Origin: Mycogone perniciosa
Lineage: Eukaryota; Ascomycota; Sordariomycetes; Hypocreales; Hypocreaceae
Length of the DNA stretch: 64,000 nucleotides
Assembly: GCA_025331125.1 (NCBI GenBank)
Contig: JAOALB010000091.1
Span: 1-64,000, forward strand
Direction of reading: 5' to 3'
Below are positions 1 through 13,854 of the stretch, piece by piece; positions within the stretch are counted from its first letter, which is position 1, and each line of letters opens with the position of its first letter. The notes below the pieces were generated by a model that was not told the origin of the DNA, searched no databases, and saw nothing but the letters and a program-made list of their open reading frames with translations. A program made the translations under genes and the position numbers.

Positions 1-76
<76 letters not shown>
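1..76. repeat. (TAA)n microsatellite
   Basis: Uninterrupted AAT/TAA trinucleotide tract from the first base of the window. It is followed to about base 110 by a shorter copy and a repeated AGTCAATCAT unit. The array may extend left of the window. Confidence 0.97.
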
Positions 77-632
77 GTCAATCATAATAATAATAATAAT
101 AGTCAATCATTGAATCGGTGGCCTGGTGTGGCTGAGTAGGGGCCCCTGGCACCGAATCGGGATCTTCATCAAGGCTATTTTTGACGCCTGTTGAAGACAC
201 GGCACATCACTTGGAAAAAGTAATCCCGGTCCCGGCGGCTCTCGAAAAGAATTCATGACATTTGCGTGGTTTTTGTCGCTTTGTCAACACTACTCCGTAC
301 TACAATAAATATCTCGCAAATTTGCTGACATCCACGGGCGCAATTGATTCAGCTATAGACACACGAAAAGGGCTTTTTTGCTCTCTTCGTCTTTTTTTTT
401 CCGAAAATTTCCACGAGGGTATTACACCCTTTTCACCAGCAATCTTAGCAATTAAGAAACACAGTTCAATCGTGATGGTGGGGAGACATGGGTTCGACTA
501 GGACAAGGATGTTCGATATTGAATCACTGGGAAGCGGGAAGCGGTCAATTCCAAGCTAGCCTTGCTAACCTTGCCCCAATTAGTCAAACCTGCAAGTCTC
601 CATCTTCATGCGTCTGTGACTGCTGCTTTCTC

Positions 633-640
633 GTGTGTGT

Positions 641-671
<31 letters not shown>
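633..671. repeat. (TG)n microsatellite
   Basis: Nearly perfect GT dinucleotide tract with one GG interruption. It accounts for the Val/Cys-repeat and His/Thr-repeat ORFs on the two strands here, which are therefore not genes. Confidence 0.95.
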
Positions 672-672
<1 letters not shown>

Positions 673-1069
673 TTGCTTGTCTGGTACCTGCATTCCGTAC
701 TCCGTGCCACTCTCGAAGCTACGGGCTGTGGCTTGTTGGCAGGTTGGTTGGTGACATAACCGGCGAGCTGAGTTGCGTGCTGAGGTTTTTGTGCCTCGCG
801 TAGCTTCATGTATAGAACCGGCTTGGCAAAGGTCATCAGTAGCAATACTTCGCAGATAGGTAGCCTTCGGTTTCCGGCAAATCCTCAAGAATCAGACATA
901 CAGCAATACTGGCCATTAGTACGATCGTAGTTAGTTTGTACGTACAAGTAATGAGGATGAACAAGGCTTGCCCCGGCAATTGAGAGCGACGCAATTTACG
1001 ATAGCACCGGCTCAGTAACAAGACTGGACCACACCAGTGCAACCCTGGCTTGGCTTGACAACCCCCCCT

Positions 1070-1096
1070 TTCCTCCTCCTCCTCCTCCTTCTCCTC
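1070..1096. repeat. CTC-rich trinucleotide tract
   Basis: Run of CCT/CTC units with one interruption. It gives a poly-Glu/Gly shadow ORF on the minus strand, which is not a gene. Confidence 0.9.
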
Positions 1097-1522
1097 GCCA
1101 CCCACCCCCATGGCGAGCTGCCTGGCGATAAGCGTGACCGTCGATCAACAGAAGGCGGGGAAAAGACCAAGGATCAAGAGCCATGGCCGTAGCACGGATT
1201 TCTATTGCATTAGATCACGGAATCGGCCCGGGCTTTCTCTCAGAAAGGGAACATGCATGGGATGTCTCCTGTCTGGGCTGGTTAATGGACATTTTGGCTT
1301 TGTTGCCTTGCAGGCGTACACCCAAATAAGTGAAACCCAGACACCACAATGAGGTTCACTGACTTCTGCCTGAAACAGCGAGTGTGTATATGTAGTTGGA
1401 AATGAAGACTGAATACGAAGTACATAGATGAGGGTAAGAATAGGAATAGGATAAAGAAGCAATGGGCATGGACATCGTCAGCATCAGCACCAATATCGTT
1501 CTCGCCACCGCGTGAATAATCG

Positions 1523-1553
1523 TCATTATCATCATTATCATCATTATCATCAC
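1523..1553. repeat. Tandem 9-bp TCATTATCA repeat
   Basis: About three copies of the 9-mer TCATTATCA in direct tandem. The minus-strand shadow reads as alternating Asp/Asn or Met/Ile. Confidence 0.9.
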
Positions 1554-4500
1554 TCAGCGGCCGCATGCGTTTCAAAACAATCGTCAATCCAAAGGCGTCA
1601 GTCGTCTGTGCACCACCCACTACTCCTACTTCTACGCTCCAACGTGGTGAAATAAAGAAGAGTGTGTGGCAGCAGTGTTGGCTACGAACCAGTTTCCTTT
1701 CAGCACAGACAATGGATTCTAGAATGTGGCTCGACGGGCCAAGTTTTCTTCACGCCGCCCCAGAATAAGTAAGGCTGGGGGGGAAGACTCTGTGCTTTGA
1801 CACACACAATGCGTGAAAGAACGCAGCATTGCTTGGGTCTGGTGTTTTATCTCTTGCTCTACTTGTTTTGGTATCCTGTCCAAGGCAGCATCGGCTGCAA
1901 GAGACTCAACGACCGGCCCATTCGGACCCAACAACATTGTTCTAGATCCCAACATATAGGATGCCTGCCTGCATGCTGGCACATGAAACATATGCATCTA
2001 CCATCGATATGGCGCATTCAGTACCTGATTTTTTCTTCATCCTACTTGGGGATGTGGTGTGTTAGTCGCGGTCTGGGCCATGTTAGGGTCTTTTCACAGT
2101 CCCAACTCTTTTGTTGTTTGTATATGTTTTGGCTATTATCAGTACTACTAGTATTTTTATATTTTTATACTAGTATTATTACTTGCTTCTCGTGTCTCAC
2201 TGAACGGAATATTAATACCCGTGTCTATACTCCGAGACACTTGCGGTTTGACCGCGGAGATGCCAGGTTCTACCTGCTGGCTTGGCTGCTATCGAAAGGA
2301 ACTACCCGCATCACGCAGGATCCGGTCCGTGTCCGGATCGGCGTCTAGAAAGGTTTGGCTGGCGTTTCAGACGTCTAAAAAAGGTAGTCAGCTGTTGAGC
2401 GTCGATCACCAGTGGGGGGCGCCCACGCCATCCCACGAATGGATCATCATTTGGCTGATCATTCATGCCATTTTGTTGTCTGGTTGGTTCCTTGTCAATG
2501 TCTGGATTGCCAGGCCTGGCTCCCCGAGTCAGCGGCCTGGCGACTCGGGTTCGATGCAATTTCGATTTGGCTTTTTCGTTCCCGCGCAGATCTACGACGA
2601 GGATCCCGGAAGGGTATCACCTCAAGTTTGTAGCAGTATACGAAGTTTAATAGACTGCAATTATTGCAACCGGCTTTTTTTCAGCCCCGGTTTTCGCAAC
2701 GGTCAGTATGCATGAGCTCACCATTCGTATGCCTCCCCCTAGATGTTCCATGGGGCTCAGAAATGAGTTCTGTTAATTTAACTCGCCAAGGCCACTGTGG
2801 TGGAGGTATTAGTTGGCGCAAGACGGGTAGAAGTCCGCCACATTGCTACACTCAATATGGATAGGGCTTGATATCAGAAGGCGAATATAGACTACCTGAT
2901 GCTACACCAGACACACAAACCCAAGAAGCTTTACCGCTATCATCTAGGCATATGGCTTGGGATGTCAATAGATGTGGCGGGTGGCTAGAAGTGCCTGAAC
3001 GTGTACCCAAAAATACCACCTTACGTTTCCGTCAAGGGACAGCGTGGAAGGCCTGTCTTTTCCCACGCGCAGGTGACCCGCCTATTAATAATACATCTCC
3101 TATTCCCCAGGGTGGTTTTCTCGGCCGACGGAGAGTTGCCACTGTCTAAGACAAGAGCCGGACCGAGCGTTAAAAGAATGAAGATAGAAGAATGAGAGTC
3201 AGCAATGTATCTCCGTAGAACAAGAACAATTAGGTTCCGGAGTACGGAGCTCGGGCCGGCGGCGTAGCCCCGCTCCCGGGAAGTCAATCGGAGCTGATGG
3301 CTTCTGCTGTCTGCTTGACTGCAAGATGGCAAAAAATAATCCCTATCTCTATCATAAAAGACATGCCACTTGCGTCGACCTATTATTTATGCTTAACGGA
3401 TAAACTTTAGACATCTGTAACATCGGTGTTCTGTTTTAAAGTTCGTACTACAGCTGCCAGAGCAAAATTGTAATATCAGTCAAACAAACGACTAAATACT
3501 AGTAGTAGCAGTACAACTCCGTATAGTGAATGCTACCCTTACTAATGATTCCCCTAATAAAAAATGGTCATGGAAAGGGCAGCACTGTCTTACAAAACAG
3601 GAAATGCGGCTGGGCTCTGCTAGGTATAGCGTCAGTGGTCGGCTGAGCATGCTCGGCTATCTTTCAGCATCATAGCTGAAGAGATCCATCGCCAACGCCG
3701 TTGGAGAAGACTTTGCAGTGGCCCAATGGAGGCAGCTCGTCCGACGTGTGCTTCGTACATTATTACATTACTTATTACATGATTTACAAATCATGTTGGG
3801 GACGCAAGGTAATCTTGGGGTACTCCTCCCGGGAGTTCAAAGTCGGGGCCTCTCTGTGAGCAGAGTACAAAGTACGGGTATGGCTTGCATCTTACCTACC
3901 CGTTGCGGGTTCGTGGGAATAGCAGCGGGCAAGTCTGTGATTTGCATCGCACATCTCTTCCCCTCCCGAAGTAGCAACGCGATGGGGTCGCGCGCCGCGC
4001 CTATTACTAAAGCTCATGACGATCTCCTTACGCCAGGTCGAATTGAGAAAAGCCGAGTATCTGATTGGCTGCTTCGTTTATCACCGTGCCTCTCTTCCTT
4101 GCTTGGCCTTGGGGCGGGCTCGACACTAGCATGGCAACCTTGTTCGAAGAAACTGGGAAGAGGAACAAATCCGCCTTCGCCTTCTCTCTTCTGCCGTGCG
4201 ACATGCCGTGAGCAATAGTCCTACATCCCGATCCTGGTCAACCACGAGTTCCAGGCCTGATTCATTCGCCAAGACCGCCCGATCCTGGTCATGCCTCTTC
4301 TTCACCTCGGTCTCAATCCCATTTTCGTGGTGAGTGCTCCAATAGTGTCATGTACTCGGATGTAAGTAACATGGGAGGGATCTCTAGAATCCATGATGAT
4401 CGGCCGATGGTCCATTTTCGGTACTGCACTGCAAGCTGCCTCGGGGACTCCTTTTCACTCCCCCCCATCGAGAAGCTGTGGCTGTTTCTTCGTTCCCTGA

Positions 4501-7331
4501 TTTGGATTCTGTGTCCGCTGTCGTGGCGCAGAGCTGCACACGTTAACGGTCACGACTGAATTCCCCAGTTGAGGCCAAGAGGTGCAATGTGTCGAGCAAC
4601 GAACGAGAGGTCTTGGCCTGCGGTCCCCCTGTGTTTCATTGTGTTCCAGAGCATGGGCCAAGTCTAAACCAAGATTCTAGAGGGCTTCGGTTTCATTGAC
4701 TAAATTCAGTCACTAGGCGCCAAGAGAATGGTATCGCATCTCTCATATCTCATATCTGACTGGCTCCAGCAACTCAGATTGCGTGCCTCGGTACTCCGTA
4801 TGAAGCTGAACGTTGTACGTAAAGGGCGTTTTTTTTCCTGCAATATTACCCCGCAACTTAAAATTCATAGTAGCATTGAGATTAACACTATGACGAGAAA
4901 CCGAAAAATGGATTGCGGTAAGATGCTTGCGGCGTCGCATGAACATCTTAACAGCTAATGCACAATCCTGATATAGTCACCGTCACTCTGTTTTCTGGTC
5001 CCAATGAAACGAAACAAGATAGCACATAAAAAAGGGTGTGTTTATAAGTGGATATCAACTCTATGTAAGAGGGTAGCACACAGGCGATCATCATCGCATA
5101 CCTTAACTTAATGTAAGGTATAGGTCATACTGTCACACCTGACACCTAATGGCTCAAAAGGTCCATCTCATCCCATTCTGGTGTCCCCCATGTCAATTGA
5201 TGCATAATACCTTGTACATGCATATTACCACTAATTACATGCCCGCCATTCTCGATGCAATGATGCGCTCAATGACAACATCGTCTCCGCGCTTCACGCC
5301 CCACGCCTGTTTTCGTTTTGACTTACTCCGTACATATTACTTCGTACATTCTCGCATTTACTGTACGCACGGTTGGAAACAAAAGTGCGCACAGATATCG
5401 TGCGATCAGTTTCATGGCCGCAGCAAGCGGCAGATTATTCACTGTCTTCCAAGGGCCCGAAAACGTGCAGATGTCCTTCCGAAGGACACGAGGCAAGTCG
5501 TCATCCTATGCATAATGTCCCCCGGATACGGGACGAGGGAATCGAAAATAGGATGGCTGGGAGATCCCCATGAAACGTGGGCTGTCTGCATCCACCATCT
5601 ACGAGTAGTATCTCGTTTATCCCCATTGCCGGAACTAGCAGCTCCGTCAGTCTCATTCGTGTGTGCCTCACTTGCTCGCACACAAACAAGGGAGCAAAAA
5701 GGCTCCAAAAAGAAGGATCGCCTGATTTCCAGCCGAAAGCGCGAAGCCGAAACATTGGTTCAGACGCATGGCAGCTGCCACGTGCTGCGTTCTGCACTCC
5801 AACATGAGAAGCACAGCTGCGATGTGATGCTGGCTAACTGCATTTGAGGGTGACATATCATATACAACGTCTGTGTGTGTGCATTGGCGAAGGCGGCTGG
5901 CCTGGTCGAGAATTGTGAGGAATAACACACAACAAGTCCACTCTTGTGCCAAGCAACATAGGAGGAGCAGCAGCAGCATCTTGAATATCGCCACAATGGA
6001 GCATGCAAGCAAGTGGACAATGGGGTCAACTCAACAAGTGGCTCATTGCTCAATTGGGACGAGGCATTATCGATCTCGGCTCCATCCTCATAATTGAAGA
6101 CTGGCACCACCACTCTACTTGCTGCAAGCTGCATCCATACACCTCCAGCCTCATGATCCCTCGTCTGATACAAAGCAGTGCCCTCTCTCCATTTAATACT
6201 AGCTTGCCGCGCGGCACAGACATTTCTAGCGCGCACGCACCGATGAAACCTCAGATCGAAAAGGCGCTGTTTGTGCTGAATCCACCAGGATTGACAGCAC
6301 CCTGGCACTCAAGGACGAAGCTCTCCCGCACCTCTTCTGTTGCTGGGAATCTTTTAACGATATGTGATCGCCGCCTTGCTCTAAGCTACCGTGCGCGAAC
6401 AACTCGTATTAATATCTGATTCGCATTTGTTAATACTATGTGCAGAGGAGTGATTCATCGCCGTCAAAGAGAGCGCTTGAGATAAGCCACCAACCGGCAA
6501 ACAAGGCTAGTGTTTGCATATCGATCATGTACGAACGTTTGGATTGTTTGTAAGCACTACTGCTAGTATTACTGCTCGGCAGTTGGCAAACGGAGGAGTA
6601 TGGATCCGAAACAATTCCTTCAGAGTACGCATAACAACACGAATGACATGCATGAGGTAAGATGTCCATTTCGGGACACTGCAAATTTGCGTGCCAAGCT
6701 TCCGTCAAAATTCGATGAATCCTACGGAAGGCTGGGGCGTACATAAAGAAGTCTGTAGTATCAATAATGAAACGTCTGAACCCAACCAACCCACTTCACT
6801 CCTGCAAAGATCCATTCTCAACCTTTTTTTTTATGTTTCATCACCAACAAAGTCTGTGTGCTACTACGGAGTACTATTGACGGTGTAAAGGAAACACCCC
6901 CGTTGATGATACACTTTGTATAAACGAGGACTGAGAACTTGCGACAAAGATAACGTACTCGCAAAGGATTCTCCCACGTGGAATGGAATCGTAGTATATC
7001 CCGTGGATATGCTTACTTTCTATTCATACCTTGATACTAGTTAGTGCTTCGTATTTTATACTCGTAACTGGTGAAATGGTAAAAAACCGCTTTATCCGCA
7101 AATGCTCCGGCTGTCAATAGTACTAGTTCTCGTAGCCTTGTCAATAATTGATCGATACTATAGCGATAGTACTATTTGCGCGCACACCTTCTACTAGCAA
7201 TTGGTATACCCAATTCGGCTTATGAGCTCGAATAGAAGAGAACCTTTGGAACATCCCCATCTTTCGTCACTGTTCCAAGCTCGGCTTCTCCAGATTTCTA
7301 TTACTAAGGCTGGCATCGAGCGCCTTCCTTT

Positions 7332-7353
7332 TTAGGGTGAAGGGTTAGGGTTA
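7332..7353 (+). repeat. Short interstitial telomere-like sequence
   Basis: Reads TTAGGG, then TGAAGGG, then TTAGGG followed by TTA: two exact fungal telomere units flanking one degenerate unit. It is too short to be a telomere and may be chance or a relic of end repair. Confidence 0.5.
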
Positions 7354-10300
7354 TGACAGCAGTCAGAATCCTTCAGGATCGCCAGGATACCCTGGCATGC
7401 CTGATGAACGAACGAAATGGGCACCTTGGCAGAGGATCTGGCTGTGTATGGAATAGATGCCAAGAAGCTACGTTCATACTGTACACTAAAGAGAAGGCGA
7501 CAACATGCTAGTACTAGTATTACATGTGCATAATCGAAATGATGCTAATCAGCTTCAGATTAATTCGCATGCAAGAATGATACCATAGTACATGTAGGTC
7601 TTCCACTCTATACGTGGTATACACTACCAGGTATCTACTATCTATCCACCTATCTACGCAGTACGAGTAGTGTTAGTATTGTTGTGTGCCTTATTTAGCC
7701 GGGCTTTCTTAAATTCTTCCTTGCCAATCAGACAATCCTCGTGGCAGATATAACTACAAGCCTATGGGGTTGATTTTTTGGATCTATTACTATACTATAG
7801 GTATTGTAGTCCACACGGAAGAATTCCAAGTTAACAGTTCGTGATGGTGCTACTACAGCAAATACCCGATGATCGCTCCCAAAATGTCGAAATACGGAGT
7901 ACGAAATGGTACGCAACTTGCAAAAAGGGTAAGAAAACGAAAGACATCGTGCGCTCCACTTTCCCTTTTGTTCAATGGATCCGTCACGCGGTCCATCAAG
8001 CGGTTTAGCGCTCCCAAGGTTGGATTTGAGACATGATATGCCGCCGGCACATGGGGGTTTTGTCGGTTGCCGCCTGTTATCCCTTACCCATGGCTGGGAT
8101 TGGTGTCTAATTTGTTGTTTTTGCTTCGACGAGATCTGTTCGTTGACTAGGTTGATTCATCGTAATCTCGTTTAAGAATTGCACCAGCTCACAATCAGTT
8201 GCTCGAATTGGAGGCCTTTTCTTATCTGCCTACAGTGCTGTGTGATGTCATGTTGCGCATACTATCGCGAACATCACGTAGATACTCCCCATCTCGTGGG
8301 TTATCACCAGCCTCGTAAGGAAATAGTGAGGGGTTCTTGACACTAAACGGTCGTCTAAGTTGACCTAAGAACACCTACCTATGCTTAGTTGGCAATAATA
8401 GTACTACCTATAGGCAGAGTCCCGGTGATCCGGGCTCGCAGCTAGTGGTAGTACTCCATAGTACGGAGTCGCCTCTCTTCACCAGTCACGACACCAGTAC
8501 TAATGAATAATGACTGCAAACGCTGGAAAAGCATCCGATCGGAGTAGTGCTTTGTCTCTTTCTGACATGATGGAGATTTTCGGCATTTTCATCCAGTTAT
8601 GCTCGCCGCTTCACTTCTTCCACTTTGGGTGGTGATAATAATAATACTTCATTCATTATCTATTTCAGGCTGTGATCTGCAGTGCCATCATTTTTGCGCT
8701 TGAATCACCAGATTGAGGACTTATAAGCGGCTGCAGCAGATAACTGTCGTGATTCCTGGCACTAAGCGCAGATGGCCTGGACAAAGAGCGAACCCTGAAA
8801 GAATTAATCAGAATAAGACAAGGGGCTAGAAAAATCCGCCCTCTCATGAATGAGAGGACTACGTGGCTATTCCTGGAACACCAATTCTAGGAGCAGTTTA
8901 CAGACCATTTGCTAGACTGACAACGAAATATTGTAGCATACGACTCGGAGCAACATATACAACATAACCTTCTCAAGAAGAGGCCTCGGCCCGTTGAATG
9001 GGCGATGGTAGCCCATCAGAATGATCGGAAATCCCCCCAGAAAGGATCGATCAAATAAGCATTTTGAGTTGACGATCAGGACAGATTGACTCAAGAATTG
9101 GCCCGGCCCTGCCGTGTTTGCCATGCCGGGACTCTTGCTCAGTGAATACCCATCTACTATTGCTATTTGAGGTCCAGTAGCATCCACCGATGCCTTTTGC
9201 CTCATATGCAGTGACCATGGCGACCCTACGCAGCATCATCAAGTCAACCTCGTATCCTTGAGACCCTTGAGTGAGGGAACCATGTGAATATCCAACTTGG
9301 TCCCATCCGTTGCATCAGCCATTGGCCGAGCCAATAGTCCTGGCGGTGTATCTCTCATCAAGAGATGGGATCCTTACCACCGAGTGGTGGCCGAGACAGT
9401 GAGCATCTCCCCAGCCCACCGCTGCGGGCTCATATTGGTGGGATAGTGCATCATCGCAGGCCGTGATCAGGGTTACCAGAGTCTCCCGCCTGTCGAAGGA
9501 TTGGCGGTCTCTAGGCAGGGCCTGTTTCCAACCCCCTTTCCCCCTTCCCCCTTCCTGCCGACGGTCTCGGGCTTCGCGGGCGCTCTGCTTGTGCATACAG
9601 TAGTACTACCACATATCGCTACTCCGTACACTGATGTTTCTTGCGAGCAATTAGCCAGCTAGGTTCCTCTGCCTTATGAGCGGAGCCGCCGGGCGTGCCG
9701 ATAGGGGTACGGCATCCAGCGATCCACAAGCGGCCGGTGAAATGGATCTGTTGCGCTGCAGCACGGCACGGCTGAGGCGATGGATGGTAATTACACAGCT
9801 GAACCGAGTGGTCCCAGCCTTGTCATCGACGTTTGTTCGATTCGGAAATGTGGCCGACGGTTGGCAGTCCAATTTATGGGGCGATGGAGCTCGGTATCAA
9901 ACTCCGTACATCGACAATAGGGCGTTATGTCTTGGAGTTGTTGATACAGACCCTCCCTTTGAGCCGAATAACTAAACAGAACTCTTACTGTATACATTCA
10001 GCGTCGCCATGAACACCAACCACCACAGTGATCGCTGACCCGGCGCGCGTGTAACACGGGAGGGTCTTGGCTGTTGATGCATGCCCAGGCTTGGAAGTTC
10101 AAGCCACGACGTTTCCGTGCCTGCATGTGAGTGACACAAGGAAAGCAAGCAAGCAAGCCTCAACTGTTACTGTGTGTGGCCGATATGCATTCAGCAATCG
10201 GGGGTTTCGCTATTTACACACCTTCTTGATTTGTTTATTTTCCCTTTCATCTACAGGGGAAAGCTTTGAGTTTTATGGGAAAGATGAATCTAGTATCATC

Positions 10301-13300
10301 ATGTCTCCAGTCAATTTTCAAGACACGGCAGAGTAGTTAGTATACGGAGTATGCAGTTCAGTGCCAATATTACGGGTACTCCTTGGTGCAATGTCTCAGT
10401 CTAGCAAAAAGAACTCACAAAACACGGTTCATGACGCAAGAAAGGCGCGTTTGACGCGGGAGGACAAAAGCAACGGTGAGACGAAAGCACGAACTATCCA
10501 AAGGACCCTTCTGATATGCTGCCACGAGGTGGTAGTTGTTGAACCTGGTGCGTGGCCCACGGCGTCTCCGAACTGTGCACACCACTTGATGGCATCCCCG
10601 TTCAAATCCCAGTGGCGGGGTAGGAATAATATATGTCCCTGGAGCTATAATAGAACGGACCAAACAACTCCCGGAGAATTTCTATAGTATAATGGTTCTT
10701 TGATTCCTTGGTTCCTTGGTATGGGGAAGATCCTTGGAATTCCACCACTAACACGACTGCATATACCTACATGCTGCACACCTACACATGTACGGTAGTG
10801 TTACAGCACATAAGTCGCCTGCACGAGAAATAGGCAGCAAGATAAACATCTTGGTGGTGTTTTGTTTTTTTGGGTTAGAGATCCATGGCGGTGGTTGTGT
10901 TTTAGATGCCTTCTTTTGGCCATGTCCGTGTCTGCCACGGCAGGACATGCATGTTCCTGACCTCATGCTTGAGCCACGTTCCTACATCACAAACGCGATG
11001 CACATGAAATGGAGAGGATTGGCAGCTTGGCAGACGTGATGGAGGTTCATGATGAGCTCAAGAGTGAGCCTTGATGTCTGTTTGTTTGTTACTGGACACA
11101 TGATGCCTCGGGGTGAGGTGAGTGCCATGCCCTGAACCTTGAGGGCTGTTCTTGATGACGGCTTCTGATCGGACATAACAGCTACCGATTTGACATTGAA
11201 GTCGCTGCTAGTCGGCCCTGAGTCGGCCGACCACTTCATCTATCCCCTGGAGAAGACCCCTAATAGTGGTGGCCCGATAGATCTCCGTGTCTACTGGCGG
11301 GCAGCGATATACGAGTACACACGCAGATTCTCCGGGACAAACAGGCGTCCAGGGCCCCGGAAGCCAAAAACACATCGTCACTGGGGACCTGGAGCTAAAA
11401 ACGACCCAGTGAGTATGACTCCGGGCTCCGGTGCACGGAGTTTTGCTCTGCCGCAGCTTGAGAGAATGAGAGCGCCCTGGCTGGTTCCTGGACTGATCTT
11501 TGTTGCGGGGACTGTGGGGGAGGGTGTGCGAGATCATCAAGCGGCATTACTGCGTATATGTTCGAGATGACAGCTTGCTTACGGCCTGGCGTGCTCGTAT
11601 CCGTCCGTGTATGGAGAACAAACCGCCCAGTTAATTTGAGCAAGCGGGCAACACTGTAACTACCGGCATGTTCCAACAGCCTAGGCATGAAAAATAAATC
11701 TGATATCAATCCACATCAGTCTGACCATTACGAGTATTTGCTGCCGTTCTCAGCCATGGGGCAAAAAGCCGACATCAACACAAAGTCGGGCGCCACATCA
11801 TCAAGCCGCGATGACGTTGGCAGCCCTGTTCAAGGGAGAGACAGAGTTCCGCCAAAAGGAAGAAGAAAGAAAAAAAGAACCGCTATCAAAGAAGCATACG
11901 AACGGATCAGTCTCAAGCCGATGGTCTAGCATCCCGAAATTGAGGACGGCGACAGGATGATATGATTCTAACCTTGGTTACTTACCGACTCTTTTTTGCT
12001 TTTCTTCATAAATGCTACATCGTCAATGGTTCCGTGTTTACGAAGTACACGAGCATGGCTCTCAACACTATGGAGTACGTGTGCCGCAGCATGTCATCTT
12101 GCGGCCGTTTGGTCGGCGAAAATAGTGAACTGGATTCAAATCCTGCCCTCCGGGAACCTCACACCCCTCCACAGTTTAGACTCAAGACCAAAGAAAGAAA
12201 AACCTGGCGGACAGATGAAATATGACCAGGGAGGTAACGGAAGAATAGGGAAAAAAAGAAAAGAAACAGATACACTAACAAAACAAGGCGTGAACCAAAC
12301 ACGATGAACCACTAGCAAACTCAGTCAGGTCCTATGCAATAAAGCGTAATAACCGATTCAAAGCTCGTCTTCGTACACACCTCCTCCACAAAACACAATC
12401 CCAAAAAAGCAATACTACAAACAGACGCAAACAGGTACTTTTTTTATTTTTATTCGTTGGTCGGCGACCATATCAGAACGGCTAGATACAATATGTGTTA
12501 TTGGGTAGATAATGAGAATTGATAACAGCGCACTCCCTTACATTTCTGCTCTCCCTCGGCTTGACAAATGGCTAAGGCTGAGACATCTTTGCTAAATGGA
12601 GCGGAAGCGACGAACCTCCCTGTATCAATCTTTTTAACGAATGAGTGTTCCAGGGTTGGGAGCTTTGAGTCTATTTGTTGTGCAAGTTCATATTCATTTT
12701 TATGGAGATAATGTTGTGTTTTTGGTGATGTATGGAGTAGTAAAAGACATCTTGGGCAGTGCATCTAGGGTGGTTTCGTTATGTTTCAACAGACGTTTCA
12801 ATATGATATGTGATGAACCTACATATTCCCTTGCATGGAGTTTCAGAAAAAGCATTACCAACAATAGACTGAATCACACATAGCTCTGTAGAAGTTCATC
12901 ACATATCACCAATACATACCTATTCTTATCCCTTGCTGCAGCCGTCTTTGGATCGTCCAAGCCCACACATCACTTCCCTTCAAACACATCAACGTATTGC
13001 GTTAGTCGAATGTTAATAAGTTGGTATTTTGCTTCTTCTTACGGCTGTGCTTCTCTTCATAGTACCAGCAGCGATGGGCTTTGCCTGAATTGGCTCATCT
13101 ATCCCTATAAGACATAGTACGCATCGCCCTTCTCTCCGAGCTGTCACCTCTAACAAGCCACCATCTCCAAGTACCCAGCCGTCACTCAGCCTCAATCTTG
13201 CTCGCCCCCTTTTCTGTTCCATACTCCCCAAACGGGCTCCGCATCCTCAATTGCCACTGTCACAATCTCCCTGCAGAATCGACTACCCTGCATCATTGGT

Positions 13301-13854
13301 ATGTATTAACAGCCTATTAGCAATCACAGAAGAAGAAAAAGCACAACATCCGAAAGCCACACTTTGCTCCATCATTTATCACATAAGGGAGGACAGAGTT
13401 TATAAAGATCAATAGTGTAGTTCATGTCCCATGTTTGAGAGATGTGGTAATGGATGTAGGACGTTGCATTGGGATTCAGACCGGGCCTGTGTGTTAGGAA
13501 ATACAATACGAATCGTTTGAACGAGGTCTTTCATGGCTTCCTACTCTGTGTGTCTTGCTTAAGTGATTTACCTTGATCTGCAAGGTAGCCGGCTAATGGT
13601 CAGGATTTAGAGAGCAAAAAATAAAGACTGTCGATTTCGTTGCCTCGCCAAGTCCATGGGGCAGTCTTTATTACCGTATCATACTGCTATCCGACGTGAA
13701 CAAATCTACCCATCAAATGCACAGAATTTGTTGAATGATGCAGTGCCATTAACGTCTCAATGTGTTGAACCTGAATGACGATCAAACAAGCAGAAAAACC
13801 TTCGTACCAGCTCAAATTATTGACCTTTTCTACCTCCCTAGGTACCCCGTTCTG

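Larger units (their letters stand above)
1..13854. other. Gene-poor 13.9 kb region, no supportable gene
   Basis: No ORF in this stretch has family-like sequence, sustained codon bias or a convincing exon chain. The longest ORFs (for example 5149-5847 plus and 5760-6308 minus) overlap each other on opposite strands and are rich in Cys, His and Arg, as expected for random reading of noncoding DNA. What can be seen: microsatellites at 1-76, 633-671, 1070-1096 and 1523-1553, seven exact copies of TACTCCGTA/TACGGAGTA, many ACTAGTA-type motifs, and a two-unit telomere-like TTAGGG patch near 7332. Base composition is mixed and not the extreme AT-richness of a heavily RIP-mutated relic. The last part (about 13.1-13.85 kb) probably holds the 3' UTR of GDE1. 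Unannotated noncoding RNA cannot be excluded. Confidence 0.7.

Noticed and set aside
1797..2348. 183-residue plus-strand ORF
   Set aside because: Low-complexity hydrophobic runs produced by AT-rich DNA, no family resemblance, competing frames in the same place.
5149..5847. 232-residue plus-strand ORF in the gene-poor region
   Set aside because: Cys/His/Arg/Met-rich random-looking translation, no domain, and overlapped by an equally long ORF on the other strand.
10600..10610. GTTCAAATCCC, resembling a tRNA B box
   Set aside because: The flanking bases do not form a T stem, and no acceptor or D arm can be folded upstream.
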